Assembly: GCA_036266845.1 (NCBI GenBank)
Contig: DATAXI010000087.1
Location: forward strand, 1 to 30,204
Direction: 5' to 3'
Source: DATAXI01 sp036266845
Lineage (GTDB): Bacteria; Verrucomicrobiota; Verrucomicrobiia; Chthoniobacterales; Chthoniobacteraceae
DNA length: 30,204 nt
Positions within the stretch are counted from its first letter, which is position 1. Each line of letters starts with the position of its first letter. Made by a program: the position numbers and the translations under genes. This document shows, piece after piece, positions 7,860 to 15,848 of the stretch. The notes under the pieces were generated by a model that was not told the origin of the DNA, did no database searches, and was given only the letters and a program-made list of their open reading frames with translations.

Positions 7860-9883
7860 CCCGATATCACACGTTCGATGAAGCAGCCAAAGCCGTATCC
7901 GCGCGATTTCAGCGACATAAAATCAAAGTAACCCTGGGCGGAGAGCCCAGCTACATTCCCGTCCAACCCGATGGCGCGGAGTGGATTGTGGCTGCCCTCG
8001 GCCCCACCAAGCTGTCCTACGCGCGCGCCATGGCCGCCGCGCTGGTCGAGCGCGAGCTGCCCGGCGCCATCGCCCTCCAGTCACAGGGCAAATTCTACCC
8101 CGGCGAGCCGAATGCGCGCTGGGCGCTCCACCTCATCTGGGATAAATCGGGCAAGCCGATTCCCGGCTCCAAGGCGTGGCAGGCGAAGCAGAAGCAGCGG
8201 CCCCCGCTGCGCCTGGCCGATGCGCGCCGGGCGATCTCCAAGGGCCTTGGCATCCGCAACCGCTGGCACCGGCTGGAGGATACCGCGCATCCAGATGCGG
8301 AGTACTGGGTGCTCCCGCTGGATCACGATGGAAAGCAATGGATGAGCCGCCCCTGGGCGCTCTCTGCGGATCAACTCAAGCTCATCGGCACCGAAGGCCC
8401 CGCGGGGCTCCGCCTGCCGCTGCACCTGCTGCCGGAGGGAGCGCTCAAGCGCGCGCTCGTGATCGAGAAAAACGGCGACGAGGTTGCGCTCTTCTTCCCG
8501 CCCCTTTTGCAAAGGCCCTTCCTTGAGTTGCTGGAGATCGTCGCACCCGCCGCTTGCATGCCGCAGACGGGCCTCTTCCGGTTTGAGGGGTATGTGCCTG
8601 AGGATGGTGAAAATCTCTGGACCAAGCTTTCCCTGACGCCGGATCCCGGCGTGCTGGAGATCAATCTCCCGCCCTGTAACAGCGTGCAGGATTACGCATG
8701 GTGGCTCAAGACGCTGGATGAGTGCGCGGCGCAGGCCGGCATGCGCTCCTTCAAATCCACGCCCGCGGGCGAACTGGGCACGGGCGGCGGCAATCATCTC
8801 CTCTTTGGCGGCCCATCCCTGGACGAGAACGCCTTCTTCAAGCACCCGCGCTGGGTAACGGCCATCCTGCGCTACTGGCAGGCGCATCCCGCGCTCTCCT
8901 ATCTATTTACCGGCGTGTATGTGGGCTCATCCTCGCAAGCGCCGCGTCCGGATGAATCGGCGCGCGATCATTACGACCTGGAGATGGCCTATCGCCATCT
9001 TGAGTCTCTGGATCACGGCCAGGATCACCGCTACATGATTAGCGAGACGCTGCGCCACTTGCATATCGATCTCTCCGGCAATTCGCATCGCAGCGAGATC
9101 AGCTTCGACAAGTTTTGGAATCTGGCGTGGGAGAGCGGCTGCCGCGGGCTCATTGAATTCCGAGCCATCGAGACGCTGCCGCACTCGGAGTGGATGTCCG
9201 CCATCGCGCTGCTCTGGACCTGCCTCCTCGCCCGCCTCTTCGAGCCGCGCCGCGTGCAGCCGCTGGCGGTACACGGCATTTTACTCCACGATTACTACTT
9301 TCTTCCCACCGGGCTCTGGAGCGATTTCGAGCTGATCCTGCGCGATCTTGCCCGCGACGGCTTCCGGCTCAATCCAAAGACCTACCGCGATATCTGGGAT
9401 TGGCGCTGCCCGCTGCTCCTCGATTTTCACCAGAAATCGGCGCATCTCACCGTGCGCAAGGCGCTGGAAGGCTGGCCGCTCCTCTGCGAGACGCCGATGG
9501 AGGGAGGCAGCACGAGCCGTTTCGTGGATACCTCCATGGAACGCCTCGAGTTGCTCGGCAACGACGCCTTTTTTGAGCACTTCCGCATTTACGCCCAGGG
9601 CCGCGAGGTGCCGCTTGCGCGGTTCGGTCCCGGTGTCCATCTTGCCGGACTCCGTTATCGCGCCACCGCGCTTTATCCCTCCCTTCATCCCGGGATGCCG
9701 CCGCATCTGCCGCTTCATCTGACGATCACGGACAGGCGCACGGGCAAGCCCGTCGCCACCTACCAATTGCCTTCCGGCAGCCGCCTCTTCGCCGAGTGCC
9801 CGCCGCGCGGGATCAAGCTGACCCGCCGCCCCTGCCGGAAACTCCGCGAGCAGTCGCTCACCTTTGACCTGCGCCTGGCGTGA
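7856..9883 (+). CDS. Stand-alone DUF2126 protein (normally fused behind a transglutaminase domain)
   Basis: The 675-residue protein matches the DUF2126 (COG4196) part of the long ~1100-residue transglutaminase-DUF2126 proteins. It begins with VTLGGEPSYIPVQPDGAEW, corresponding to the family's 'T.GGEPTfv...D..g.EW', followed by ALGPTKLSYARAMAA, GKFYPGEPNARWAL and GTGGGNHLLFGGPS. The C-terminal half has HIDLSGNSHRSEISFDKFWN and the conserved ending IKLTRRP. The N-terminal transglutaminase of the fused form is instead encoded by the preceding gene, with a 4-base ATGA overlap. From memory, comparative studies of amidoligases have linked this family to circularly permuted COOH-NH2 ligases; I treat that as tentative. 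It is the last gene of the cluster and ends one base before the convergent HAD gene, with no room for a separate terminator. Confidence 0.88.
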   Translation: MTRYHTFDEAAKAVSARFQRHKIKVTLGGEPSYIPVQPDGAEWIVAALGPTKLSYARAMAAALVERELPGAIALQSQGKFYPGEPNARWALHLIWDKSGKPIPGSKAWQAKQKQRPPLRLADARRAISKGLGIRNRWHRLEDTAHPDAEYWVLPLDHDGKQWMSRPWALSADQLKLIGTEGPAGLRLPLHLLPEGALKRALVIEKNGDEVALFFPPLLQRPFLELLEIVAPAACMPQTGLFRFEGYVPEDGENLWTKLSLTPDPGVLEINLPPCNSVQDYAWWLKTLDECAAQAGMRSFKSTPAGELGTGGGNHLLFGGPSLDENAFFKHPRWVTAILRYWQAHPALSYLFTGVYVGSSSQAPRPDESARDHYDLEMAYRHLESLDHGQDHRYMISETLRHLHIDLSGNSHRSEISFDKFWNLAWESGCRGLIEFRAIETLPHSEWMSAIALLWTCLLARLFEPRRVQPLAVHGILLHDYYFLPTGLWSDFELILRDLARDGFRLNPKTYRDIWDWRCPLLLDFHQKSAHLTVRKALEGWPLLCETPMEGGSTSRFVDTSMERLELLGNDAFFEHFRIYAQGREVPLARFGPGVHLAGLRYRATALYPSLHPGMPPHLPLHLTITDRRTGKPVATYQLPSGSRLFAECPPRGIKLTRRPCRKLREQSLTFDLRLA

Positions 9884-9884
9884 C

Positions 9885-10673
9885 TCACCGCTTCGGACCC
9901 AGTCCGTAGCCTTCCAGGAAGTGGATCAGCCCTTCGAAGAGCCCTTCGCTCGCAATTCCCCGGGCAACGTAGCCGCCGGCATGGCGCACCGTTTCCTTGG
10001 TCGCGTCGGCGGAGTTGCCGGGGCACGAGACCCATTTTGCGAATTTCCCATCCAGCATCGGGATATCGTTGTGATGATCGCCGCAGGCAAATATCTCCTC
10101 GCGCGTCACTCCGAGCAGCCGCCCCAGCTCGCCCAGCACCGCTCCTTTTGAGTAATCGGCATGGCAAAACCGGATGTACCGCGTATTCCGCTGGAAGGCG
10201 AATAACGGCAACTGCTCCCGCGCCGCTTCGATGAACGCCACGATGCGGTCCATCTCCGCCTCGTTCTCCGCCACCAGGCCCACCGGACGCGATTGATCCC
10301 AGATGGCCTGCGCGCTCGTCTCCCGCTCCAGGAACCGGAGGATGCGGTCCAGCAGCGGCTGCGCCTGCGCGTACAGGTCGTCGTGCGCCAGGGCGCAGCG
10401 CTCGTTCCAATCGCCGTAAGGCTGCCACCCGCCGCCATCGCGCCGGTGGAAGAGGTCCCGCTCGCTGGTGAGGATATAATCGGGCTGTACGGGAAAGGAA
10501 AACTCATCCAGCCCGTGGATGATGTGCCCCAGGTCGCGCCCGGTGTTGATCGCCCAAAATACGCCCTGTTTCCGCAGCTTGCGCAGCAGGTCGATCAGTT
10601 CGGGGATGACCGGCGGATGCTCGAAGTGATTCACGAGCGTGCCGTCGAAATCCGTGGAGAGAAGTTTGATCAT
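9885..10673 (-). CDS. HAD-superfamily (Cof/IIB-type) hydrolase
   Basis: A cytoplasmic haloacid-dehalogenase-fold phosphatase of 262 residues. Motif I is STDFDGTLV (nucleophile D8, acid D10), motif II lies in WAINTGRD, motif III is K176 in ADYSKGAVL, and motif IV is GDHHNDIPML (198-207), with the N-D pair binding Mg2+. The central insert and length fit class IIB (Cof-like/sucrose-phosphatase-like) enzymes that hydrolyse sugar phosphates or similar metabolites, but the substrate cannot be deduced. It is transcribed towards the DUF2126 gene (stops one base apart) and divergently from the coiled-coil/rsmB pair, with a 63-base shared upstream region. Confidence 0.9.
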   Translation of the reverse strand: MIKLLSTDFDGTLVNHFEHPPVIPELIDLLRKLRKQGVFWAINTGRDLGHIIHGLDEFSFPVQPDYILTSERDLFHRRDGGGWQPYGDWNERCALAHDDLYAQAQPLLDRILRFLERETSAQAIWDQSRPVGLVAENEAEMDRIVAFIEAAREQLPLFAFQRNTRYIRFCHADYSKGAVLGELGRLLGVTREEIFACGDHHNDIPMLDGKFAKWVSCPGNSADATKETVRHAGGYVARGIASEGLFEGLIHFLEGYGLGPKR

Positions 10674-10704
10674 GCGGCAGGAAAGGCTAGATTAAGAATT
10701 GATC

Positions 10705-10721
10705 GCCCGGTTGCAACGGGC
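10705..10721. promoter_or_regulatory. Dyad in the divergent HAD / coiled-coil intergenic region
   Basis: GCCCG (10705-10709) and CGGGC (10717-10721) flank GTTGCAA, itself containing the palindrome TTGCAA. It lies in the 63-base divergent region (10674-10736), centred about 24 bases upstream of the ATG at 10737. An operator or 5' leader hairpin is possible; no promoter boxes are convincing. Confidence 0.35.
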
Positions 10722-10736
10722 AAAAATCGAATCCCC

Positions 10737-11021
10737 ATGAAATCGGCATACGAACTGGCGATGGAACGCCTGGAGCGGCAGTCGCCGACCCGGCAGTTGA
10801 CCGCGAAACAAAAAGAAGAGATCGCGGAGATCGAGTCGGCGGCACGCGCCCGCATTGCCGAGCGCGAGCTTTTTTTCAAGGGAGAAATCGCCAAGGCGCT
10901 TGCCACCGCCAAGCTGGAGGAGGTGGAGCAACTGGAGAGCCAGTTGGCAATGGATGTCCGCCGTATCAACGCCGATTGCGAAACCAAAAAGGCAAAGATC
11001 CGCGGCGCCGGCGCGGCTTGA
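10737..11021 (+). CDS. Small coiled-coil protein of unknown function
   Basis: This 94-residue, highly charged, all-helical protein has no transmembrane segment. Its central part (about 22-90) is Glu/Lys/Ala-rich with heptad-like spacing: KQKEEIAEIESAARARIAER, then KLEEVEQLESQLAMDVRRIN. It starts with MKSAYELAMERLE, a beginning I associate with a conserved small protein in Verrucomicrobia, usually annotated hypothetical. ATG 10737 is used because residues upstream in the open frame (back to 10293) are the antisense of the HAD gene. It ends three bases before the rsmB start, so the two are probably cotranscribed and translationally linked. Function unknown; a structural or regulatory partner role is only a guess. 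Confidence 0.75.
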   Translation: MKSAYELAMERLERQSPTRQLTAKQKEEIAEIESAARARIAERELFFKGEIAKALATAKLEEVEQLESQLAMDVRRINADCETKKAKIRGAGAA

Positions 11022-11024
11022 GCC

Positions 11025-12257
11025 ATGCCCACCGCAAACCCCAGAGCCGCCTGTGTGGAAGCGCTGATGCGCTGGGAGAAGGGGACTGAATTTGCCGATG
11101 CCGTCCTCCATGCGGCGGTCGATGAGAACCGCTTCTCCACGCTCGACCGCGCGCTGTTCATGGAAATCTTCTACGGCGTCATCCGCTTCCGCCGGACACT
11201 GGATTTCCTGGTCTCGAAGCTGCGCGAGGAAGATATCGACTCGCGCACCCGGCAGGCGTTGCGGATCGGCCTCTACCAGTTGCTGCGCATGCGCGTTCCG
11301 CAGCACGCCGCCGTCAATGAGACCGTGGAGGTCGCGGGGCGCGGACGATCCCTCGTAAACGCACTGCTCCGTCGATTTCTGCGCGAGGAGAAAAATTTGC
11401 GGAAACATTTGGACATGGCGCCGCTCGGCGTCCGCCTTTCACATCCGGAGGTGCTTGTGGATCGGTGGACCAGGCAGTTCGGCGCGCTCGATACCGCCGC
11501 GTTGTGCGAGTGGAACAATCATCCCGCGGAGATCCTCGTGCGCGTCAATGAACTGAAGGTAACCATGGGAGAATTGATGCAGGCCGGCGGCGGCCACCCG
11601 GCGGAGGCCCATCCGCTCATGCTGAAGATGGAACGGCTGCCCATTTCCTGGATCGTCGATGGCCTCTGCTACGTCCAGGATCCCAGCACGCTCATGGCCT
11701 GCGAGATGCTCGCGCCGCGGCCCGGCGAGCGCGTGCTGGATGCCTGCGCCGCGCCCGGCGGCAAGACCAGCTATCTCGCGCAGATGATGAGGAACGAAGG
11801 CAGCATCGTCGCGTGCGACGTTTCCGCCGAACGCCTCGTCCGGATGCGTGAGAATCTCGCCCGCCTCAGCGTTACCAATGTGGAGGTCCGGAAAGCCGAC
11901 TGGCTGAAACCTCCCGCCGGCGAGCGCGAAAAATACGACCGCATCCTGCTGGACGCGCCGTGCAGCAACACCGGCGTCATCCGCCGCCGCATCGATGTCC
12001 GCTGGCGGCTCAACGGGGAGGATTTTGCGAAGATGCCGGAGATGCAGATGGGCCTGCTGAAAAACCTCTCCGCGAGGCTCAAACCGGGCGGCAGCCTCGT
12101 TTACAGCACGTGCAGCATGGAGCCCGAGGAGAACGAGGAAATCGTGCGCCGCATGGCGCGCGAAGTCCCGGAGTTGAAATTTCAGGAATCCCGCCGCACC
12201 CTCCCGTTCCGCGACAAGGTGGATGGCGCTTTCGCCGCGCGTTTCACGGTGAATTGA
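11025..12257 (+). CDS. rsmB: 16S rRNA (cytosine-5) methyltransferase RsmB/Sun family
   Basis: RsmB methylates C967 of 16S rRNA using S-adenosylmethionine. The 410-residue protein has an N-terminal NusB-like RNA-binding domain (about 5-125, with RQALRIGLYQLLRM) and a C-terminal Rossmann methyltransferase. The SAM loop is LDACAAPGGKTSYLAQ (238-253). The release cysteine lies in LDAPCSNTGVIRR (C313) and the nucleophile in YSTCSMEPEEN (C363). It ends with DGAFAARFTV, the usual 'DGFF.A.l' terminus of the family. Length is slightly below E. coli RsmB (429). It follows the coiled-coil gene by three bases. The convergent helicase gene ends 123 bases downstream; that gap holds only a weak TGGCC/GGCCA hairpin. 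Confidence 0.93.
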   Translation: MPTANPRAACVEALMRWEKGTEFADAVLHAAVDENRFSTLDRALFMEIFYGVIRFRRTLDFLVSKLREEDIDSRTRQALRIGLYQLLRMRVPQHAAVNETVEVAGRGRSLVNALLRRFLREEKNLRKHLDMAPLGVRLSHPEVLVDRWTRQFGALDTAALCEWNNHPAEILVRVNELKVTMGELMQAGGGHPAEAHPLMLKMERLPISWIVDGLCYVQDPSTLMACEMLAPRPGERVLDACAAPGGKTSYLAQMMRNEGSIVACDVSAERLVRMRENLARLSVTNVEVRKADWLKPPAGEREKYDRILLDAPCSNTGVIRRRIDVRWRLNGEDFAKMPEMQMGLLKNLSARLKPGGSLVYSTCSMEPEENEEIVRRMAREVPELKFQESRRTLPFRDKVDGAFAARFTVN

Positions 12258-12380
12258 GGCATTCGACCCGGTTCGGTTTCCGTTCCTCACTTGGCCTCCG
12301 GGCCAGTGCGGGCATCCTCCTTTCTTCATCTGGCCTGAGGTTTGATATCTGGCCATACGCCGGGAAGAGGGGGTCCGTCC

Positions 12381-14939
12381 CTATTCGCTATCTTCGTTCA
12401 ATTCCTGCCACCATTGATGGAACAACCGCTCCATCGTCTCCGCGGGATCCTCGACATGCAGCGCCTCCTTGATGCGCGTGGCGTACATGGCGAATGAGAG
12501 CGGCGGCACATGCGCGACCTGCCGGTGCCGCAAGGGCCAGCCGAGCCGCGCGAGATTTTCCGCGTACGCCAATGCCGCCGGCGCATCGAGAAACCCGCCC
12601 TGCGCGCAATCCTGCCGCGCCGTGCGCAGCAGCACGTGGTCCGGCTCGTATTTTTGCAGCACGTTGAAGATCACCTCCGTGGACCACTGGAGCTTCCGCA
12701 ACGGCTTCCGCGTGGAGTTGAAATTGCGATACACCATCAGCCCCGTCTGCGCCGCGTTGCGGAAGTGGTATTTCAACATCTCCGAGCGCTCCAGCGCCGC
12801 TGTAAAATCCTCGATGAAACCCTCCGGCGAAAGAATCTCCCGCAATTCCCCGGGCTCGACTCCCTGATGCTCCGCGACGGTGAGCACAAATCCGTAATCG
12901 TGCGGCGTGCTGATGGCATTGCCGCCGCGCAGCGCGCTCAGCCGTCGCGCGACCACGCGGGAGAGCGCATCATTCGCCGCGCGCCCGATGAGCGAATGGA
13001 AAAAGTAGTGCCGTGGCCGCGCCGTGCCCTCCTTCGTCTCCTCCAGCAATTCCTCGATGAGCAGCGTCCCCTCCAGCGGAATCTCGGAGAGCCGGTGCTG
13101 CGTGGAAACCATTGCGTGAATCACGCGGGAATTTGCCGCGCCGCAATCCAGCCGGCGCGCAATCCACTTCAGCAGTTCCGCTTCCGGTTCTTCCTCTTCC
13201 AGCCTGCGCCGGATTTCTCCGCGGAAGCGCGAAATCTCCCCCGCGACTCCCGCCGAAAGCGGCATCTTGTGCGCATTCCAGCGCGGGATCGTTGGCAATT
13301 CCCCATCCGCCCGCGTGACGAATGCCTCCATCTGTCCCGTCCGCTCCAGCCGCACCGGCCTGCCGGCGATGATGAAGACGTCGCCGGGATCAATGAGCCG
13401 CATGAAGCTCTCCTCCACCGAGCCCAGCAGCCGGTTCTTCAGCCGCACATGCACCACGCCCGTCTCCGGGATCACGCCGACGTTTTGCAAAAACTCCCGC
13501 TGCACCCGCCCCGGCCGGGTCTGAAATCCTTCGTCGTCCAGCTCGATTTTTCCGAACACCTCCGCGTATTGCATCCGCAAGGATTTTCCGCCGCCGGCCA
13601 GGTAATCGAGCGTCGCGTCAAAGTCCGCGCGCGTCAGATCCCGGTACGGCCACGCGGAGCGCACCAGCGCAAACGCCTCGTCGCGCGTCCAACGGCGCTC
13701 GCAGCCCATGCTCACCAGGTGTTGCGCCAGGATGTCCAGCGGCGCCTCCGGGATGCGGATAAAGTCCAGATGCCGCGACCGCGCGAGCAGCGTCGTCGCG
13801 CACGCTTCGACCAGGTCATTCACATTCGTCGCCATCAGGATGCCGTGGCTGATGGTGTGGATATTATGGCCCGCCCGGCCCGTGCGCTGCAGCGCGCGGC
13901 TCACGCCCTTGGGCGTCGCCAGCATCACCACCAGATCGACCGAGCCGATATCGATACCCAGCTCCAGCGAGGTCGAGCAGACCACGGCGCGCAATTCTCC
14001 CCGCTTCAGCCGGTCTTCCACCTCCTGCCGCACATCGCGGTCCAGCGATGCGTGATGGCACTCGATCACGTCCGCGAGGTCCGGGCAGGTCTCGCGCAGC
14101 CAAAAAGTCGATGCCTCCGCCCCGGAGCGCGTATTGGTGAAAACCAGCGTCGTCCGGTGATCGCGGATCAATTGCCCCAGCTCGCGGATCAACCGCTGCC
14201 CGGTGTAGCCGGCTTCCGGATAGGGGTTCTTGCGCAGCGGCGTATGGACTCGCAGTTGGATTTTCTTCGCCGCCGCCGCATCCACCAGGGCGCATTCGCC
14301 ATGCGCGCCGGTGAGAAATTTTCCAACCTCCTCCAGTGGCGCAACCGTCGCGGAGAGGCCGATCCGTTGCAGCGGGGCGCCCGCGGGCCGCAACGCCGCG
14401 AGCCGCTCCAGGCTTACCGTGAGATGCACCCCCCGTTTCCCTTCCGCAAGCGCGTGGATTTCATCCACGATGACCCAGCGCACCGTGCTCAATACCGGCA
14501 GCCATGAGGGCTGGCTCAGCAGCACGCAGAGCGATTCCGGCGTGGTCAGCAGAATGTGCGGCGGACGCGCCTTCTGGCGCGCCCGCATCGCGCCGGAGGT
14601 ATCCCCGGTGCGCATCCCCACGCGGATCGGCGCCGCGTCCAGGCTGCCGTATATCTCCCGCAGCGGCTCCTGGAGATTTTTTTCCAGGTCATACGCCAGC
14701 GCGCGCAGCGGGGAGATGTAGAGGCATTGCACGGAAGCCGGAGGCGGCTCTGGCGCGGAGGCCAGTTGATCCAGCACGGAAAGGAACGCCGCCAGCGTCT
14801 TGCCCGTGCCCGTGGGCGAGGCGATGAGCACGCTCCGGCCGGCGGCAATGAGCGGCCACGCCTCCTTTTGCGCCGGCGTCGGCGTTCCGTAACGCTGTTG
14901 AAACCAGCGCCGGACCAGGGATGGCGCCCTTCTGCTCAC
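12381..14939 (-). CDS. Lhr-type DEAD/DEAH-box helicase
   Basis: A superfamily 2 helicase of 852 residues resembling the Lhr core, which translocates on single-stranded DNA and unwinds RNA:DNA or DNA duplexes in repair. Visible motifs: Q-like TPTPAQKEAW (19-28), Walker A ASPTGTGKT (40-48), motif Ia SPLRALAYD, motif II DEIH (159-162), motif III SAT (196-198), motif V STSLELGIDIGSVDLV and motif VI QRTGRAGH (351-358). Beyond ~420 come the winged-helix and beta-barrel regions of the Lhr family. The length matches Lhr-core proteins without the large C-terminal extension of E. coli Lhr (~1500). It may be of the ligase-associated branch, but no ligase or nuclease gene is adjacent. The start is GTG at 14939, one base after the stop of the lipid kinase, so translation is probably coupled. 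Confidence 0.9.
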   Translation of the reverse strand: MSRRAPSLVRRWFQQRYGTPTPAQKEAWPLIAAGRSVLIASPTGTGKTLAAFLSVLDQLASAPEPPPASVQCLYISPLRALAYDLEKNLQEPLREIYGSLDAAPIRVGMRTGDTSGAMRARQKARPPHILLTTPESLCVLLSQPSWLPVLSTVRWVIVDEIHALAEGKRGVHLTVSLERLAALRPAGAPLQRIGLSATVAPLEEVGKFLTGAHGECALVDAAAAKKIQLRVHTPLRKNPYPEAGYTGQRLIRELGQLIRDHRTTLVFTNTRSGAEASTFWLRETCPDLADVIECHHASLDRDVRQEVEDRLKRGELRAVVCSTSLELGIDIGSVDLVVMLATPKGVSRALQRTGRAGHNIHTISHGILMATNVNDLVEACATTLLARSRHLDFIRIPEAPLDILAQHLVSMGCERRWTRDEAFALVRSAWPYRDLTRADFDATLDYLAGGGKSLRMQYAEVFGKIELDDEGFQTRPGRVQREFLQNVGVIPETGVVHVRLKNRLLGSVEESFMRLIDPGDVFIIAGRPVRLERTGQMEAFVTRADGELPTIPRWNAHKMPLSAGVAGEISRFRGEIRRRLEEEEPEAELLKWIARRLDCGAANSRVIHAMVSTQHRLSEIPLEGTLLIEELLEETKEGTARPRHYFFHSLIGRAANDALSRVVARRLSALRGGNAISTPHDYGFVLTVAEHQGVEPGELREILSPEGFIEDFTAALERSEMLKYHFRNAAQTGLMVYRNFNSTRKPLRKLQWSTEVIFNVLQKYEPDHVLLRTARQDCAQGGFLDAPAALAYAENLARLGWPLRHRQVAHVPPLSFAMYATRIKEALHVEDPAETMERLFHQWWQELNEDSE

Positions 14940-14940
14940 C

Positions 14941-15798
14941 TTACGGCACCATCACGTGCAGCCGCTTCGGCAGCACCTTGAAAGACACCGGCAGCGTCCC
15001 GATCACATCGCCGTCCACCTCCACCGGCACCCCCTCCTCGCTGGTCACGCGCGCCTGCGCGGTCTGGAAATACTCCACGTCGCTCAGCGCCGTGTGATTG
15101 CCAAGCATGATCGCCTGGAGATATCGCACGATGTCCAGGTAGCCCAGGTTTTTGAAAATGAGGACATCCAGCAGCCCGTCGTCCACGCGCGCCTCGTTGA
15201 AGAGCACGAACGGCCCGCCGTAATACCGCCCGTTGCCGATCAGCACAAACGATCCCTGCCGCGTCCCGCCCCCGCCGCGCACGTTGAGCAGCGGCGGCTT
15301 CTTCGAGGCGATCTGCGTTGCGGAAATAATATAACTGAGCGGCCCCAGCGTTTTTTTGAAATCGAAGCTGGTCGCCGCGACGATCTGCGCATCGAACCCG
15401 ATGCCCGCCATCTGCACGAAGTGCCGGTCGTTTGCCCGCAGCAGGTCCACCGGCCTCGACTGGCCGTGCTCGATGATGTCCCAGCACTTGCGCAGATTGC
15501 CCACCGGCAGGCCCAGCTCCGTGGCAAAGACATTCATCGTGCCCAGCGGCAGCAGCCCCAGCGCCGCGTCGGAGCCGGCAATTCCGTTGACCACCTCGTT
15601 GATCGTCCCATCGCCTCCGGCGGCCACAATGCGCTCGAAACCCTCGACGACGCCCTGCTCCGCCAGCGCCTGTGCTTCGCCCGGACCGTTGGTGATGCGC
15701 ACGTAGGCGCGGGTGGAAAGGTGCTCGATCTTCCGGCACAACGCCCGGGCGCGCTCGCTGCGGGCGGTGGGGTTGATGATCACGAGGATGGGGGGCAT
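14941..15798 (-). CDS. Diacylglycerol kinase / YegS-like lipid kinase
   Basis: The 285-residue protein has the DAGK catalytic domain: the strand ILVIINPTARS, the nucleotide-binding GGDGTINEVVNGIAG (61-75), and LPLGTMNVFATELGLP (83-98), where the family has 'P.GT.Ndfar'. The C-terminal half is the beta-sandwich typical of YegS/DgkB proteins, which phosphorylate diacylglycerol or related lipid headgroups at the inner membrane. The Asn of NVF replaces the common Asn-Asp-Phe, as in the subset of homologues that I recall having 'TMNvfA'. It is upstream of the helicase in a two-gene minus-strand operon and divergent from the AsmA-like gene, with 50 bases between the start codons. The exact lipid substrate cannot be inferred. 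Confidence 0.9.
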   Translation of the reverse strand: MPPILVIINPTARSERARALCRKIEHLSTRAYVRITNGPGEAQALAEQGVVEGFERIVAAGGDGTINEVVNGIAGSDAALGLLPLGTMNVFATELGLPVGNLRKCWDIIEHGQSRPVDLLRANDRHFVQMAGIGFDAQIVAATSFDFKKTLGPLSYIISATQIASKKPPLLNVRGGGGTRQGSFVLIGNGRYYGGPFVLFNEARVDDGLLDVLIFKNLGYLDIVRYLQAIMLGNHTALSDVEYFQTAQARVTSEEGVPVEVDGDVIGTLPVSFKVLPKRLHVMVP

Positions 15799-15848
15799 GT
15801 CCGATTTCCGCTTTATTTTCGGTTCTCTGCCATTACTTTTCTCGCGCT

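Noticed and set aside
10674..10736. Sigma-70-like promoter boxes in the divergent region
   Set aside because: No pair of -35 and -10 hexamers with acceptable spacing; only the dyad is worth reporting.
12258..12380. Possible bidirectional terminator between rsmB and the helicase gene (TGGCC/GGCCA hairpin)
   Set aside because: The stem is only 5 bp and no adjacent T-run exists on either strand.
12510..14507. 665-codon plus-strand frame inside the helicase gene
   Set aside because: Antisense to a well-supported Lhr-type helicase with all SF2 motifs; no family resemblance of its own.
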